Positions 36,246-44,955 of a DNA stretch of 64,000 bases are shown here, one piece after another. How positions within the stretch are numbered: the first letter of the stretch is position 1; every line of letters begins with the position of its first letter. The stretch spans positions 248,001 through 312,000 of the forward strand of contig JADKAC010000005.1 of assembly GCA_016715425.1 (NCBI GenBank), given 5' to 3'. The position numbers and the translations under genes are program-made. This DNA is from Bacteroidota bacterium. GTDB lineage: Bacteria > Bacteroidota > Bacteroidia > Chitinophagales > BACL12. The notes under the pieces were generated by a model. It had not been told where the DNA came from and did no database searches. It worked only from the letters and a program-made list of their open reading frames with translations.

Positions 36246-39056
36246 CTATTCACCATTCACTATCACATAACTCATTTCACCTCCATTTTCCAAATAAATT
36301 TTTAGCACATACATTCCTGTTGGTAGAGTGGATGTATTAATTATATAATTATTTTCTGTGGTATTAAATGATTTGAAAAATACTAATTGACCAAGTGTAT
36401 TATGAATTTCTATTTCGTTAATACTATTATCAGATTCCACCTGTATTGTTTCATCAAATGGATTTGGATAAATAGTTATTTCTGAAATTTCATTATCAAA
36501 AATTCCTGTGCCGATGCCAACTGAAACCGTGGTTGAAACACTGCAACCTAATGCATCAATAACTGTGAGATAATAAGTTGCAGGATATACATTTTCTATT
36601 TCGGTGCCGCTTAATCCATCGCTCCAGTTGTAGGTGTATGGTGCTGTTCCGCCACTTACATTAATTGTAATACTTCCACCCGGACCATCATCGGGTGATG
36701 GTGTTGTTGTGCTTTCAATAAGTATTGGTGAATTATAATTTATTGCAATAGAATCATACAGCGAACAGCCCGATTGATATTCAATTTCTAATGCATAATT
36801 TCCTGCTTCGGTTACTGTAATTGTTTGAGCAGTATCTTCTGTATTCCAATTAAAAGAATATATAGTATCTGTATAATTTATTTCTAATTGCAATGTATCA
36901 TCATAACATAGTATAGTATCATTACCCAATACATTTGCAAAAACATCTTGCTCTGCTGATGCAATATTTATAGTATCATATAAATAACAATCACCCGGAC
37001 CATAATGCATTTGTATAGTATAAATTCCTGCTTCTTCTATTGCAATATGCGAAGAAGTTTCTCCTGTATTCCAAAGTAATTCTGTACCCGGATAATCCGT
37101 ACCAATTTGCAAACTACCACCCGGACAAAACGTAGTATCATTTCCCAACACATTTACTGCAACATCTCCTGTTACTAAAATGGTGTCGGTAATTATGCGT
37201 GGACAAAATTCAGGAGTAAAACGAAAAGCGGTATCTTCTGCGCCAAAAGTCCATGCGTGACTAAACCATCTAATTTTGGTAAAATTGCGGGTTTCTATTC
37301 CAAATGTTCCTTCTTCATTACTGATGCCTTGCGTAATTCCAAAAATATCTACAGGTGGTAAATGTTTTACAACAATATCAATTACACCTGTTGTTTCATA
37401 TAAAATACCACTCACATTTACAGTTATTCCCCATTCATAGTCGCAGGGTACATCATTATATTGAAATATAAATTGGCGATACGGCGCTTCACCTTGAGTA
37501 GAAATAATTACATCTCCAAGCGCACCCGGATTTAAATCGGCACCGGCAAGTACAATTAAATTATTTACATGATATACATTATCAGGTAATGAAGGAACAA
37601 ACCAAGTATGGGGAATTCCAAAACTTGTGTATCCATTTGAACTTATAAAAGTGGAATCGTAAGTATTATCAAAATAATTAAATGTAAAACCAATAGGCAC
37701 TTCTTCATAATCAGTATCAAATAAAGTAAGTGTATCAGGATTTAATAATGTAGGTTGTTCAAATGGAATGGTACTGATGTTATAATTAAGTGGCATTTCA
37801 TAACTGTAATTAATTACTGTAGAATTATTTTCACCAACAATCATAGGATCAAAAATTCCATCCGCAGTAATACCCATTCCACTCCATGTACCTGTTCCTT
37901 TTTCGGGTTCTGCATTTAATAATCCGCTGTTAATACAAATGGTATCGGGTAAACCAATTGTTGTTAATGGCGCACAAATATTTTCTATTGTGGTAAATAA
38001 TGTATCATTAAAATTGAGTGTATCACCATCTAAAATTGTCCATGCTTTAAACGTATGAAAACCACAACCTGCAAAAGAAGCAGCAGCAAGAAAAACAGTA
38101 TCGCTATGTTGAGGTTCTAAATTAAAACTCACTTCTTCGCAATGCATATCGCCATCATCAATAACATAACATACGGTTGCATCAGTTTGTGTTTGCATAC
38201 CGTAATTATAAATTACAACAGCCACTTCTTCACTATCAGTTAAATTGCAACCCGGCTGCGGACTAACAGAATGCACCACACCAATATCTGTATCACCATG
38301 CATACATCCACTTAAATAATATAAAATATTGCGACGTAAGTTTTTATAGTTGGGAAGAATTTGATCCCATAGCCAGATTGCGAAATTAGAGGCCATTACC
38401 TGCCCTGTTCCATATTGTTTACTAACAAGTGCAATCGCAGGAGTTTCATAACCAATTAAAAGATCTGTAGAGTCAACTAATAAAGTATCTAATTCAACTC
38501 CCGAAAAACTACCTATACCCAAATAGGGTCCAGCACCCCATCTACAGGTAATTAATCCATTGGCAGGCTGCCATGGAGCATTAAAAATTGAATGATTAAC
38601 ATTATTTGAATAAATATTTGCATAAGTTGAACTACTTTCAAAATTTTTTGAAAGAGAATCAAATCCTAAATATAAAACCAAATGATTGGCAAAATTTAAA
38701 TAAAGATTTCCCCCATTAAACACATAATCATTTATTTCATTTCTATACAATTCATAAAATTCTCCAAACTCTTCTTCTTCACAAAACCCATCTAAAAACA
38801 ACAAACAAGTATTATCTAAAAATTCTGCTGCACTATCAATTTCATCAAAAGTAAAGCGCTGCCAGCCCCCATCATCTTCATGTCCAAATACATCACGAAA
38901 TAATTTTACATCTTCATCTAAAGCGTCCATACCATCATCGCAATAATTACCAAGATAGGAAGAAATGAATACTACTCTTTGTGCATTTGCAGAAATATTA
39001 AAGTAACATGAAATAAAAATTATTAGAAGAAAATAAAAAGATTTTTGAGGATGCAT
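36246..39056 (-). CDS. Large T9SS-sorted protein with ThuA-like and SprB-like regions
   Basis: ATG 39056 is used because it leads into a good signal peptide (MHPQKSFYFLLIIFISCYFNISANAQ); a longer frame to 39128 adds 24 unlikely residues. The mature protein (936 residues with signal) starts with a region like ThuA/GATase-like domains (FISSYLGNYCDDGMDAL, ending RRNILYYLSGC). A CARDB-like beta domain and further beta-sandwich modules follow, then Ig/PKD-like repeats with WNTGETSSHIAIEEAGIYTI and a SprB-like repeat (GGTAPYTYNWSDG). The last 80 residues are a T9SS type A sorting domain. It is probably a surface protein of matrix or adhesion type. Divergent from the glycosidase-like gene with a 62-base gap. 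Confidence 0.85.
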   Translation of the reverse strand: MHPQKSFYFLLIIFISCYFNISANAQRVVFISSYLGNYCDDGMDALDEDVKLFRDVFGHEDDGGWQRFTFDEIDSAAEFLDNTCLLFLDGFCEEEEFGEFYELYRNEINDYVFNGGNLYLNFANHLVLYLGFDSLSKNFESSSTYANIYSNNVNHSIFNAPWQPANGLITCRWGAGPYLGIGSFSGVELDTLLVDSTDLLIGYETPAIALVSKQYGTGQVMASNFAIWLWDQILPNYKNLRRNILYYLSGCMHGDTDIGVVHSVSPQPGCNLTDSEEVAVVIYNYGMQTQTDATVCYVIDDGDMHCEEVSFNLEPQHSDTVFLAAASFAGCGFHTFKAWTILDGDTLNFNDTLFTTIENICAPLTTIGLPDTICINSGLLNAEPEKGTGTWSGMGITADGIFDPMIVGENNSTVINYSYEMPLNYNISTIPFEQPTLLNPDTLTLFDTDYEEVPIGFTFNYFDNTYDSTFISSNGYTSFGIPHTWFVPSLPDNVYHVNNLIVLAGADLNPGALGDVIISTQGEAPYRQFIFQYNDVPCDYEWGITVNVSGILYETTGVIDIVVKHLPPVDIFGITQGISNEEGTFGIETRNFTKIRWFSHAWTFGAEDTAFRFTPEFCPRIITDTILVTGDVAVNVLGNDTTFCPGGSLQIGTDYPGTELLWNTGETSSHIAIEEAGIYTIQMHYGPGDCYLYDTINIASAEQDVFANVLGNDTILCYDDTLQLEINYTDTIYSFNWNTEDTAQTITVTEAGNYALEIEYQSGCSLYDSIAINYNSPILIESTTTPSPDDGPGGSITINVSGGTAPYTYNWSDGLSGTEIENVYPATYYLTVIDALGCSVSTTVSVGIGTGIFDNEISEITIYPNPFDETIQVESDNSINEIEIHNTLGQLVFFKSFNTTENNYIINTSTLPTGMYVLKIYLENGGEMSYVIVNGE

Positions 39057-39118
39057 ATTTTTAGGAATAAGTGAATAAATTAATATTTTTTTAAATTTAT
39101 CATTCAAATATAACAAAT

Positions 39119-41379
39119 ATGAAAACACTTTACCAAATTATTATCGCAACTTTATTATTAAATACTTTAATAATTAATGCACAGGTATCTGCCAGTATCT
39201 ACTATCACGACAACCGTGATATCGAAACAAATTTTTATGGATTTCACATGAGCAATTTTTTTGAACAATGTATTTGTTATGACCCGGATAGTCCCGGAAC
39301 ACCTGATCCTGATATAGACCAATGCATGGAATTTGCAGCATCGCTGAAACCTAAAGTTGTGCGTTTCCCCGCAGGTGGCGACCATAAGTTTATGCATTTA
39401 TTAGATGATGATGGTTATGGTTATAGAGAGCAAGATATTGATGAATTTGTAAATCAGGGATGGTTAACTACAGAAGCGGCTGCACCATTTTATTCTTATA
39501 TTAATTCAAAACAAGAAGTGGATTTTAATGATATCCGGTTTATTGATCGCTTTATAAATTTCCTTGAATTCTGCGAAGATGAAAATGGATTCAAGCCACA
39601 GGTAATATTTGTTGCAAATATTCTACTTACAAAATTAGATACATTATATACTGAAGATTCCACTTTTCGTGAAATAGAACATGAAAATATGGAAGTGATG
39701 CGTTACCTAATGGATCATAAGGTAGAGATAGTTGGAATTGAAATGGGAAATGAGCATTATGATGATAGGGATAAATATGGTGATGCAATCTTTAATAGTG
39801 GAGATGAAAAACCTAATTTTAATATATATTTTCAAACATGCAAGTATCTGTTAGATAGTTTGGATAGTGATCCTGACTTTAGCTCAATTCCTGTTGCGTT
39901 ATTAGCAGCGCCGGAACCGATTCATGGTGCAGCAACCGGGATAGGTTCTACCAAAATCGGTTACTATGAAGAATGGAATGAAAAGCTAAAAATAAAAGCA
40001 ACATCACCTTCTACAAGTTATCTATTTGATGCTTACACAGTGCATATTTATAATCGCCCTGATGATCTTCCGGAATGTTATAGATTGTATTATGATGATT
40101 ATGTGAAGACAAATCCTACTGATCCGATAAGTACAATTGATGATCAAATCATCCCTGCCTGGGAATGTGCTCAGGATAGTTTTAGAAATTATACCACTAA
40201 GACATTGCAAACCATATTAAATAATTATGCGGGCACTTGCACCTCATGCCTTGGAAATGATAAACCATACTGGATTACAGAATGGGGACTTTTTGGAGTA
40301 GATAATAATAGTCCGGAGGTGAATTATGGCTACAGTACCGTATTGAATGATACAGTTGCCGGAAATTTCGGAGATACATTTATAGATGCAGCTTATGCAT
40401 TTCATATTTATTAGAAATGGTTGATTATGAAGCAGGGTTAGATGGAGTTCATTCTGCAGATATTGATTTTATGATTAAACATAATTTTATGAGTAAATCA
40501 GTAGGTGGTGCAATTAACTATAGAAGTGGAACAGATCCTATTGGTGAATTTGATCCTGTATATATTCGAAGAGCAAACTATTGGCCTTTTTTATTAACAA
40601 AGGAAATATTTGAAAGAGACTATGAAAGAATTCATACTTCTACAATTCTACTGGGCAGTGAAACTCGTAAACCTTTTATTAAATGTTTTTATTATGATAA
40701 TCCAGCCTCCTTGGTTCTTCCTTCCAACTTTTGTGGAGGAGGTGGTCAAGGAACAGGAGGTACTATAAATCCAGTTTTTTATATGTATTATTATAATCCA
40801 TATCCGGATGATATCACATTTAAACATGAAGAAATTATAGGATATTACGATGATCCGGGTATTAATTTCACTCCCACAAGTGATCAGGCTGCATTTAAAA
40901 AATATTTTAAAGTAAATGAATTGTACCGTCATGGTGGAATAAATCAATATATGAAAGACAATACTTTTTATAATTCTGCTACCAATGTTTCACCAGATAT
41001 AAATGGAATTTCATCTCAGGTTTATCATTTATGTGAAGGAGATTCAATAGTATTAAATGCATATAGCATTGGTTATGTATATTGGGAGATAACACCTACT
41101 CCATATCGTGAAGGTTTATTTACAGAAAACCCTACACATAAAGTTTGGCCGGTACCTGCTGAAAAAACTGCATACATTCAACTTACATTACCCAACGAAG
41201 AAGATTTATATACACTCAATGTATTTTCATTAACAGGAGAGTTAGTTCAACAAAAAGATTTTTCTGCAAATGGTTATGATGAAATACAACGGGAAAATTT
41301 ATCTTCCGGAATGTATTTCTATAGTATCATAAATCAAACAGGATTGGAAATAGCTAAGGGGAAGATGATTTGGGAATAG
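39119..41379 (+). CDS. Clan GH-A-like secreted glycosidase with T9SS domain, split by a -1 frameshift
   Basis: The 5' part (39119-40414) has a signal peptide (ending INAQ) and a TIM-barrel-like sequence. MGNEHYD carries the likely acid/base E212, and WITEWGLFG the likely nucleophile E388; a 176-residue gap between them suits the strand 4 and strand 7 glutamates of clan GH-A. It ends AYAFHIY. The next frame (40417-41379) opens LLEMVDYEAGLDGV and runs to a T9SS sorting domain (VWPVPAEKTAYIQL, end AKGKMIWE). One base missing within about 40403-40415 explains the break. An intact protein would have about 754 residues. The exact GH family is not clear to me, though an arabinofuranosidase-like type is possible. 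Confidence 0.8.
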
Positions 41380-41442
41380 AGAAAATAATCGATAGATATA
41401 AAGCATTAATTTTTCTTGGCTAATCTCCTGTAATTTTCAGAT

Positions 41443-41483
41443 CTTCCAACTCACCCCTGCCCCTCTCTTTGGAAGAGAGGGGG
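41443..41483. repeat. Dispersed hairpin repeat, inverted copy 3
   Basis: The reverse complement of the CCCCCTCTCTTCCAAAGAGA...TTGGAAG core of the two 89-bp repeats at 31479 and 32029. Only the core of about 41 bases is shared here. Confidence 0.85.
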
Positions 41484-41728
41484 GATTCTCTGTGTAAATT
41501 TTCAGTTTGTTTTTTTTGCGAAGGATTGAGGACGCCAACCTTGGGGAGCGATTTTTTATTTAATCGCTTTGCGTCCTTTGCGTATTTTTTTCTTAGCATT
41601 CTTTGCTGTTAATTTTTTCACTATTCACCATTCAATACTCACCATCAAAGTAGTTTATGCAAATTTTACATTAATCCGGCATTAACTCTATGTATTATCC
41701 AAATTCAAGGGAACAAAACCGCACTCTA

Positions 41729-41762
41729 TTTGGTATGGTAAGTACTGAATGAATTAATTTTG
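41729..41762 (+). promoter_or_regulatory. Bacteroidota-type promoter candidate of the first M36-like gene
   Basis: TTTG (41729-41732), a 22-base spacer, then TAATTTTG (41755-41762), an exact match to TAnnTTTG. The ATG at 41827 follows 64 bases later. Confidence 0.5.
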
Positions 41763-41826
41763 CCCAAGCAAATATTCAAGGACTTCATAACTCTATCTTT
41801 AAAAAAATAATAATACATTCCATTTT

Positions 41827-44787
41827 ATGAGAAAATTTTTATCGCTGTGTTTTGTGCTCTCAATTATAACTCTTGTTCAAGCACAAAACCCAAATACCAA
41901 TATTGACCCGTATGTGAAAACATATATCACAGATACAAAGTATCGTCCGGATGCAGAAAAACAAAATGCATTAAAAGCTGAATCTGCATGGCATAATTTT
42001 ATTGCTGCCAATGGAAAATGGAATGTGGAGTTTAATGAACTAAGCGGTAAACCATTTCGTGCTTTTGGAAAAGGTATTGCAACAGAAGGAACAACTATTG
42101 AAGAACGTGCAATGCATTTTATTCAAAATACAATTCAGGATTTTACACCGGAAGCAAATGAATATGTTTTGCAAAGTATTACTACTTCAAAATATCACTA
42201 TATAAATTACACACAGCAATTTGAAGGATTAGATGTGTTGTTCAGTAAAGCAACTTTGCGAATGACTACAAGTGATTATAAAATAATCCTATTTGGTTTG
42301 GAAACATTTGCAGATATTAATGTGAATACAACACCTGCAATAAATTCTGATGCTGCTGCAAATTTTGCTTCTGCTGATTTTGCAATTACAGTAAATAGTT
42401 CTACTACTCAACCTGAACTTTCTATATTACCTGTTCCTAAATCTGATAACAGTGGTTACACATATAAATTGGTTTATACTGTGTATGTAAAAACAACAGA
42501 CTACAATAATATTCCCGGAAATTATTACACACTTGTGGATGCACATTCGGGTGAAGTATTATACCGACAAAATGATGTGAAAGCATGTGGTGCTTTTTTA
42601 ATGGATGCCAATGCAAGTATTGAAGCAACAATTACTGATAATCCATTACAACCTACAGAAGTGAGAGGCTTACCATATATTAGAGTTACTATTGATGGCG
42701 TATATTATTTTGCAGATGAAAATGGTGTATTGAATTTGGATTTTATTACAGAAGCTACAGAAGCAATAGTGAGTTTAAGAGGTACTTATGGTCAAGTGTT
42801 TGAAGGTGAAGCAGGGATGGATATGGAAACAGCAACAGTAACATTATTACCCGGTGATAATTATATTTCTTTTGATAGTTCATCCACTGCAACATCAAGA
42901 GAAGTATCTGCATATTATCATCAAACAATTGTGCATGATCATGCAAAAGATTTATATCCTTTATTTTCTTCTTTAGATTTTGCACAAGCAATTCGTGTTG
43001 ATCGCACCGATGGAGAATGCAATGCATACTATGATGGCAGCAGTATTAATTTTTTTGCTGAAGGAAGTGGATGTCAGGCAAGTGCATTATTTAATGATGT
43101 AGTGTATCATGAATATGGTCATGCTATTAATGAGAATTTATATTCTTTCTTAGGAGATTTCAGTGGAATGAATAATGGTGCAATGGGTGAAGGTTATGCA
43201 GATATCTGGGCATACACAATTACTGCATATCCGATAATTGCACAAGGTTGGAATTTCTCTTCTTCTTCAAATATCAGACGTTATGATTTGGGGCCGAAAT
43301 ATTACCCTGATGATATTATTGGAGAGGTACATAATGATGGTGAAATTATAGCAGGTGCATGGTGGGATTTGTATGAAAATTTTGATTATGATTTAGATGC
43401 AATGGTAGCAATTTGGGTTGAATCACAATACGGTACTCCCGATGGACCATCAGGTACAGAAGGCACAATTTATACTTCTGTTTTAATTGAAGCTTTACTC
43501 GCTGATGATGATAATGATGACCCGACAGATGGCACACCAAACATGGATTTAATTTTAGATGCATTTGCCGAACACGGTATATTTATTTTGGGTGATGTAC
43601 GTATTGAACATATTGAAAGTATTACTTCATTATCTCCAACTGAAACGGTAATTATGTATGCAAATCTGATTACCGAATTTCCACTGTATGCAGGCAGCTT
43701 TAAAATTTATTATCGCACTGATATTTCTTCTCCATTTTCTTCAGCAGGTATGTATGCTTTAACAGAAGGAAGTTATTTTTCTAATCTCGGTGAATTTTCT
43801 CCGGGCACTGTAATAGAATATTATTTTCAGGCGAATGATATTTTCGGAAATCATGCAGCAGATGCTCCTTTAAAAGTGGGAACAGGTGATCCGAATTTAT
43901 CCTATTTTGCATTAGTGGGTTTTAGTGAAAAAGCGATTGAAGATTTTGATTCTTTTATGGGCTCATGGATTGTAAATCCTTTAGGTGATGATGATGCAAT
44001 TACAGGAGAATGGGTAATAGCAAACACTATTCAAACACAAGATATCGGTGGTGTAGTTGTGCAACCGGGATATGATCACACACTCGGTTCTTCTAATATT
44101 TGTGCAGTTACCGGGAATGAATCCGGACCAATGAATGTGAATGATGTGGATGAAGGAAAAACAACTTTGCAATCACCAAATTTTGATGTAACAGAATTGT
44201 TAGATCCTGTATTTACTTATTATCGTTGGTTCAGCAATGATGCACCAACAGCTTCTAATAAAGGCAATGATCCTTGGCGTGTTTATATTTCAAATAATGG
44301 TACGGATTGGGTGAATGTAGAAAATACATTTACTTCAGATAATTCATGGAGAAAAAATGCGATAAGAATTAAAGATTATGTAGAACCATCTACTATGGTT
44401 TCTTTATTATTTATTGCGCAGGATAGTATATTGCCGGAATTACCTTCTAATGGACAATCAACTGTGGAAGCAGCAATTGATGATTTGCAATTATGGGATG
44501 TGGATCTTTCTTCTGCTGTAAATAATTTGAATGGTGAAGCAACATTAAATATTTATCCAAATCCTGTATCTAATATTTTAATGCTGAACACAGGAAATTT
44601 TTCCGGTAATACAACTATAAAAATTTATAACGCACTTGGTGAAATGGTGCATTCAGAATCTAGAGATTTAATTTCGAATAACATTTATTCGTTACAAGTT
44701 CAAAAACTTGATGCGGGTATTTATTTGCTTGAGTTATATAATGATAATGGCTTTGCCTCTTCACGATTTGTTCGTGAGAATCCTTGA
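41827..44787 (+). CDS. M36 (fungalysin)-like metalloprotease with T9SS domain, copy 1
   Basis: The 986-residue preproprotein has a signal peptide (ending VQA), an FTP/PepSY-like propeptide (residues about 45-250, HYINYTQQFEGLDVLFSKATLRM), then the catalytic domain with zinc site H428-E429-YGH432 (VYHEYGHAIN) and third ligand E455 in EGYAD. This spacing suits fungalysin-like (M36) enzymes. A domain with YRWFSNDAP and DDLQLWDV follows, then a T9SS type A sorting domain from about residue 898. The enzyme is probably activated outside the cell. An adjacent terminator and a close paralog follow. Confidence 0.9.
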   Translation: MRKFLSLCFVLSIITLVQAQNPNTNIDPYVKTYITDTKYRPDAEKQNALKAESAWHNFIAANGKWNVEFNELSGKPFRAFGKGIATEGTTIEERAMHFIQNTIQDFTPEANEYVLQSITTSKYHYINYTQQFEGLDVLFSKATLRMTTSDYKIILFGLETFADINVNTTPAINSDAAANFASADFAITVNSSTTQPELSILPVPKSDNSGYTYKLVYTVYVKTTDYNNIPGNYYTLVDAHSGEVLYRQNDVKACGAFLMDANASIEATITDNPLQPTEVRGLPYIRVTIDGVYYFADENGVLNLDFITEATEAIVSLRGTYGQVFEGEAGMDMETATVTLLPGDNYISFDSSSTATSREVSAYYHQTIVHDHAKDLYPLFSSLDFAQAIRVDRTDGECNAYYDGSSINFFAEGSGCQASALFNDVVYHEYGHAINENLYSFLGDFSGMNNGAMGEGYADIWAYTITAYPIIAQGWNFSSSSNIRRYDLGPKYYPDDIIGEVHNDGEIIAGAWWDLYENFDYDLDAMVAIWVESQYGTPDGPSGTEGTIYTSVLIEALLADDDNDDPTDGTPNMDLILDAFAEHGIFILGDVRIEHIESITSLSPTETVIMYANLITEFPLYAGSFKIYYRTDISSPFSSAGMYALTEGSYFSNLGEFSPGTVIEYYFQANDIFGNHAADAPLKVGTGDPNLSYFALVGFSEKAIEDFDSFMGSWIVNPLGDDDAITGEWVIANTIQTQDIGGVVVQPGYDHTLGSSNICAVTGNESGPMNVNDVDEGKTTLQSPNFDVTELLDPVFTYYRWFSNDAPTASNKGNDPWRVYISNNGTDWVNVENTFTSDNSWRKNAIRIKDYVEPSTMVSLLFIAQDSILPELPSNGQSTVEAAIDDLQLWDVDLSSAVNNLNGEATLNIYPNPVSNILMLNTGNFSGNTTIKIYNALGEMVHSESRDLISNNIYSLQVQKLDAGIYLLELYNDNGFASSRFVRENP

Positions 44788-44800
44788 TATTATTTCAAAT

Positions 44801-44834
44801 AAAAAAACGACTTGCTTGCAGGTCGTTTTTTTTT
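44801..44834 (+). terminator. Terminator after the first M36-like gene
   Basis: AAAAACGAC pairs with GTCGTTTTT around a TTGCTTGCAG loop, with a T run. It ends transcription between the tandem protease genes, so each probably has its own promoter. Confidence 0.85.
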
Positions 44835-44955
44835 GAGAGTATTCAAACAGGCTTCTTACATAGCAATGACAATCGTTTTCCTTATTTTTGATGTGTAAGC
44901 GCAACTAATTATTCAACTCCACAATCTCATATTACATCACTTAATAAAATTACAA

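Larger units (their letters stand above)
41380..41826. repeat. Intergenic region with inverted repeat copy and promoter
   Basis: No gene is seen. The region holds an inverted partial copy of the 89-bp repeat (41443-41483), a GCGTCCTTTGCG...TTCTTAGC element (41565-41632) matching 4480-4545, short TTCACTATTCAC-type units (41620-41645) and the promoter candidate of the M36-like gene. Confidence 0.7.

Noticed and set aside
40417..41379. Independent secreted gene starting at 40417
   Set aside because: It has no signal peptide and its start continues the reading of the glycosidase-like protein, so it is the broken 3' part.
43346..43564. Minus-strand frames inside the M36-like genes
   Set aside because: They are shadows of the strongly conserved plus-strand coding sequence with no recognisable domain.
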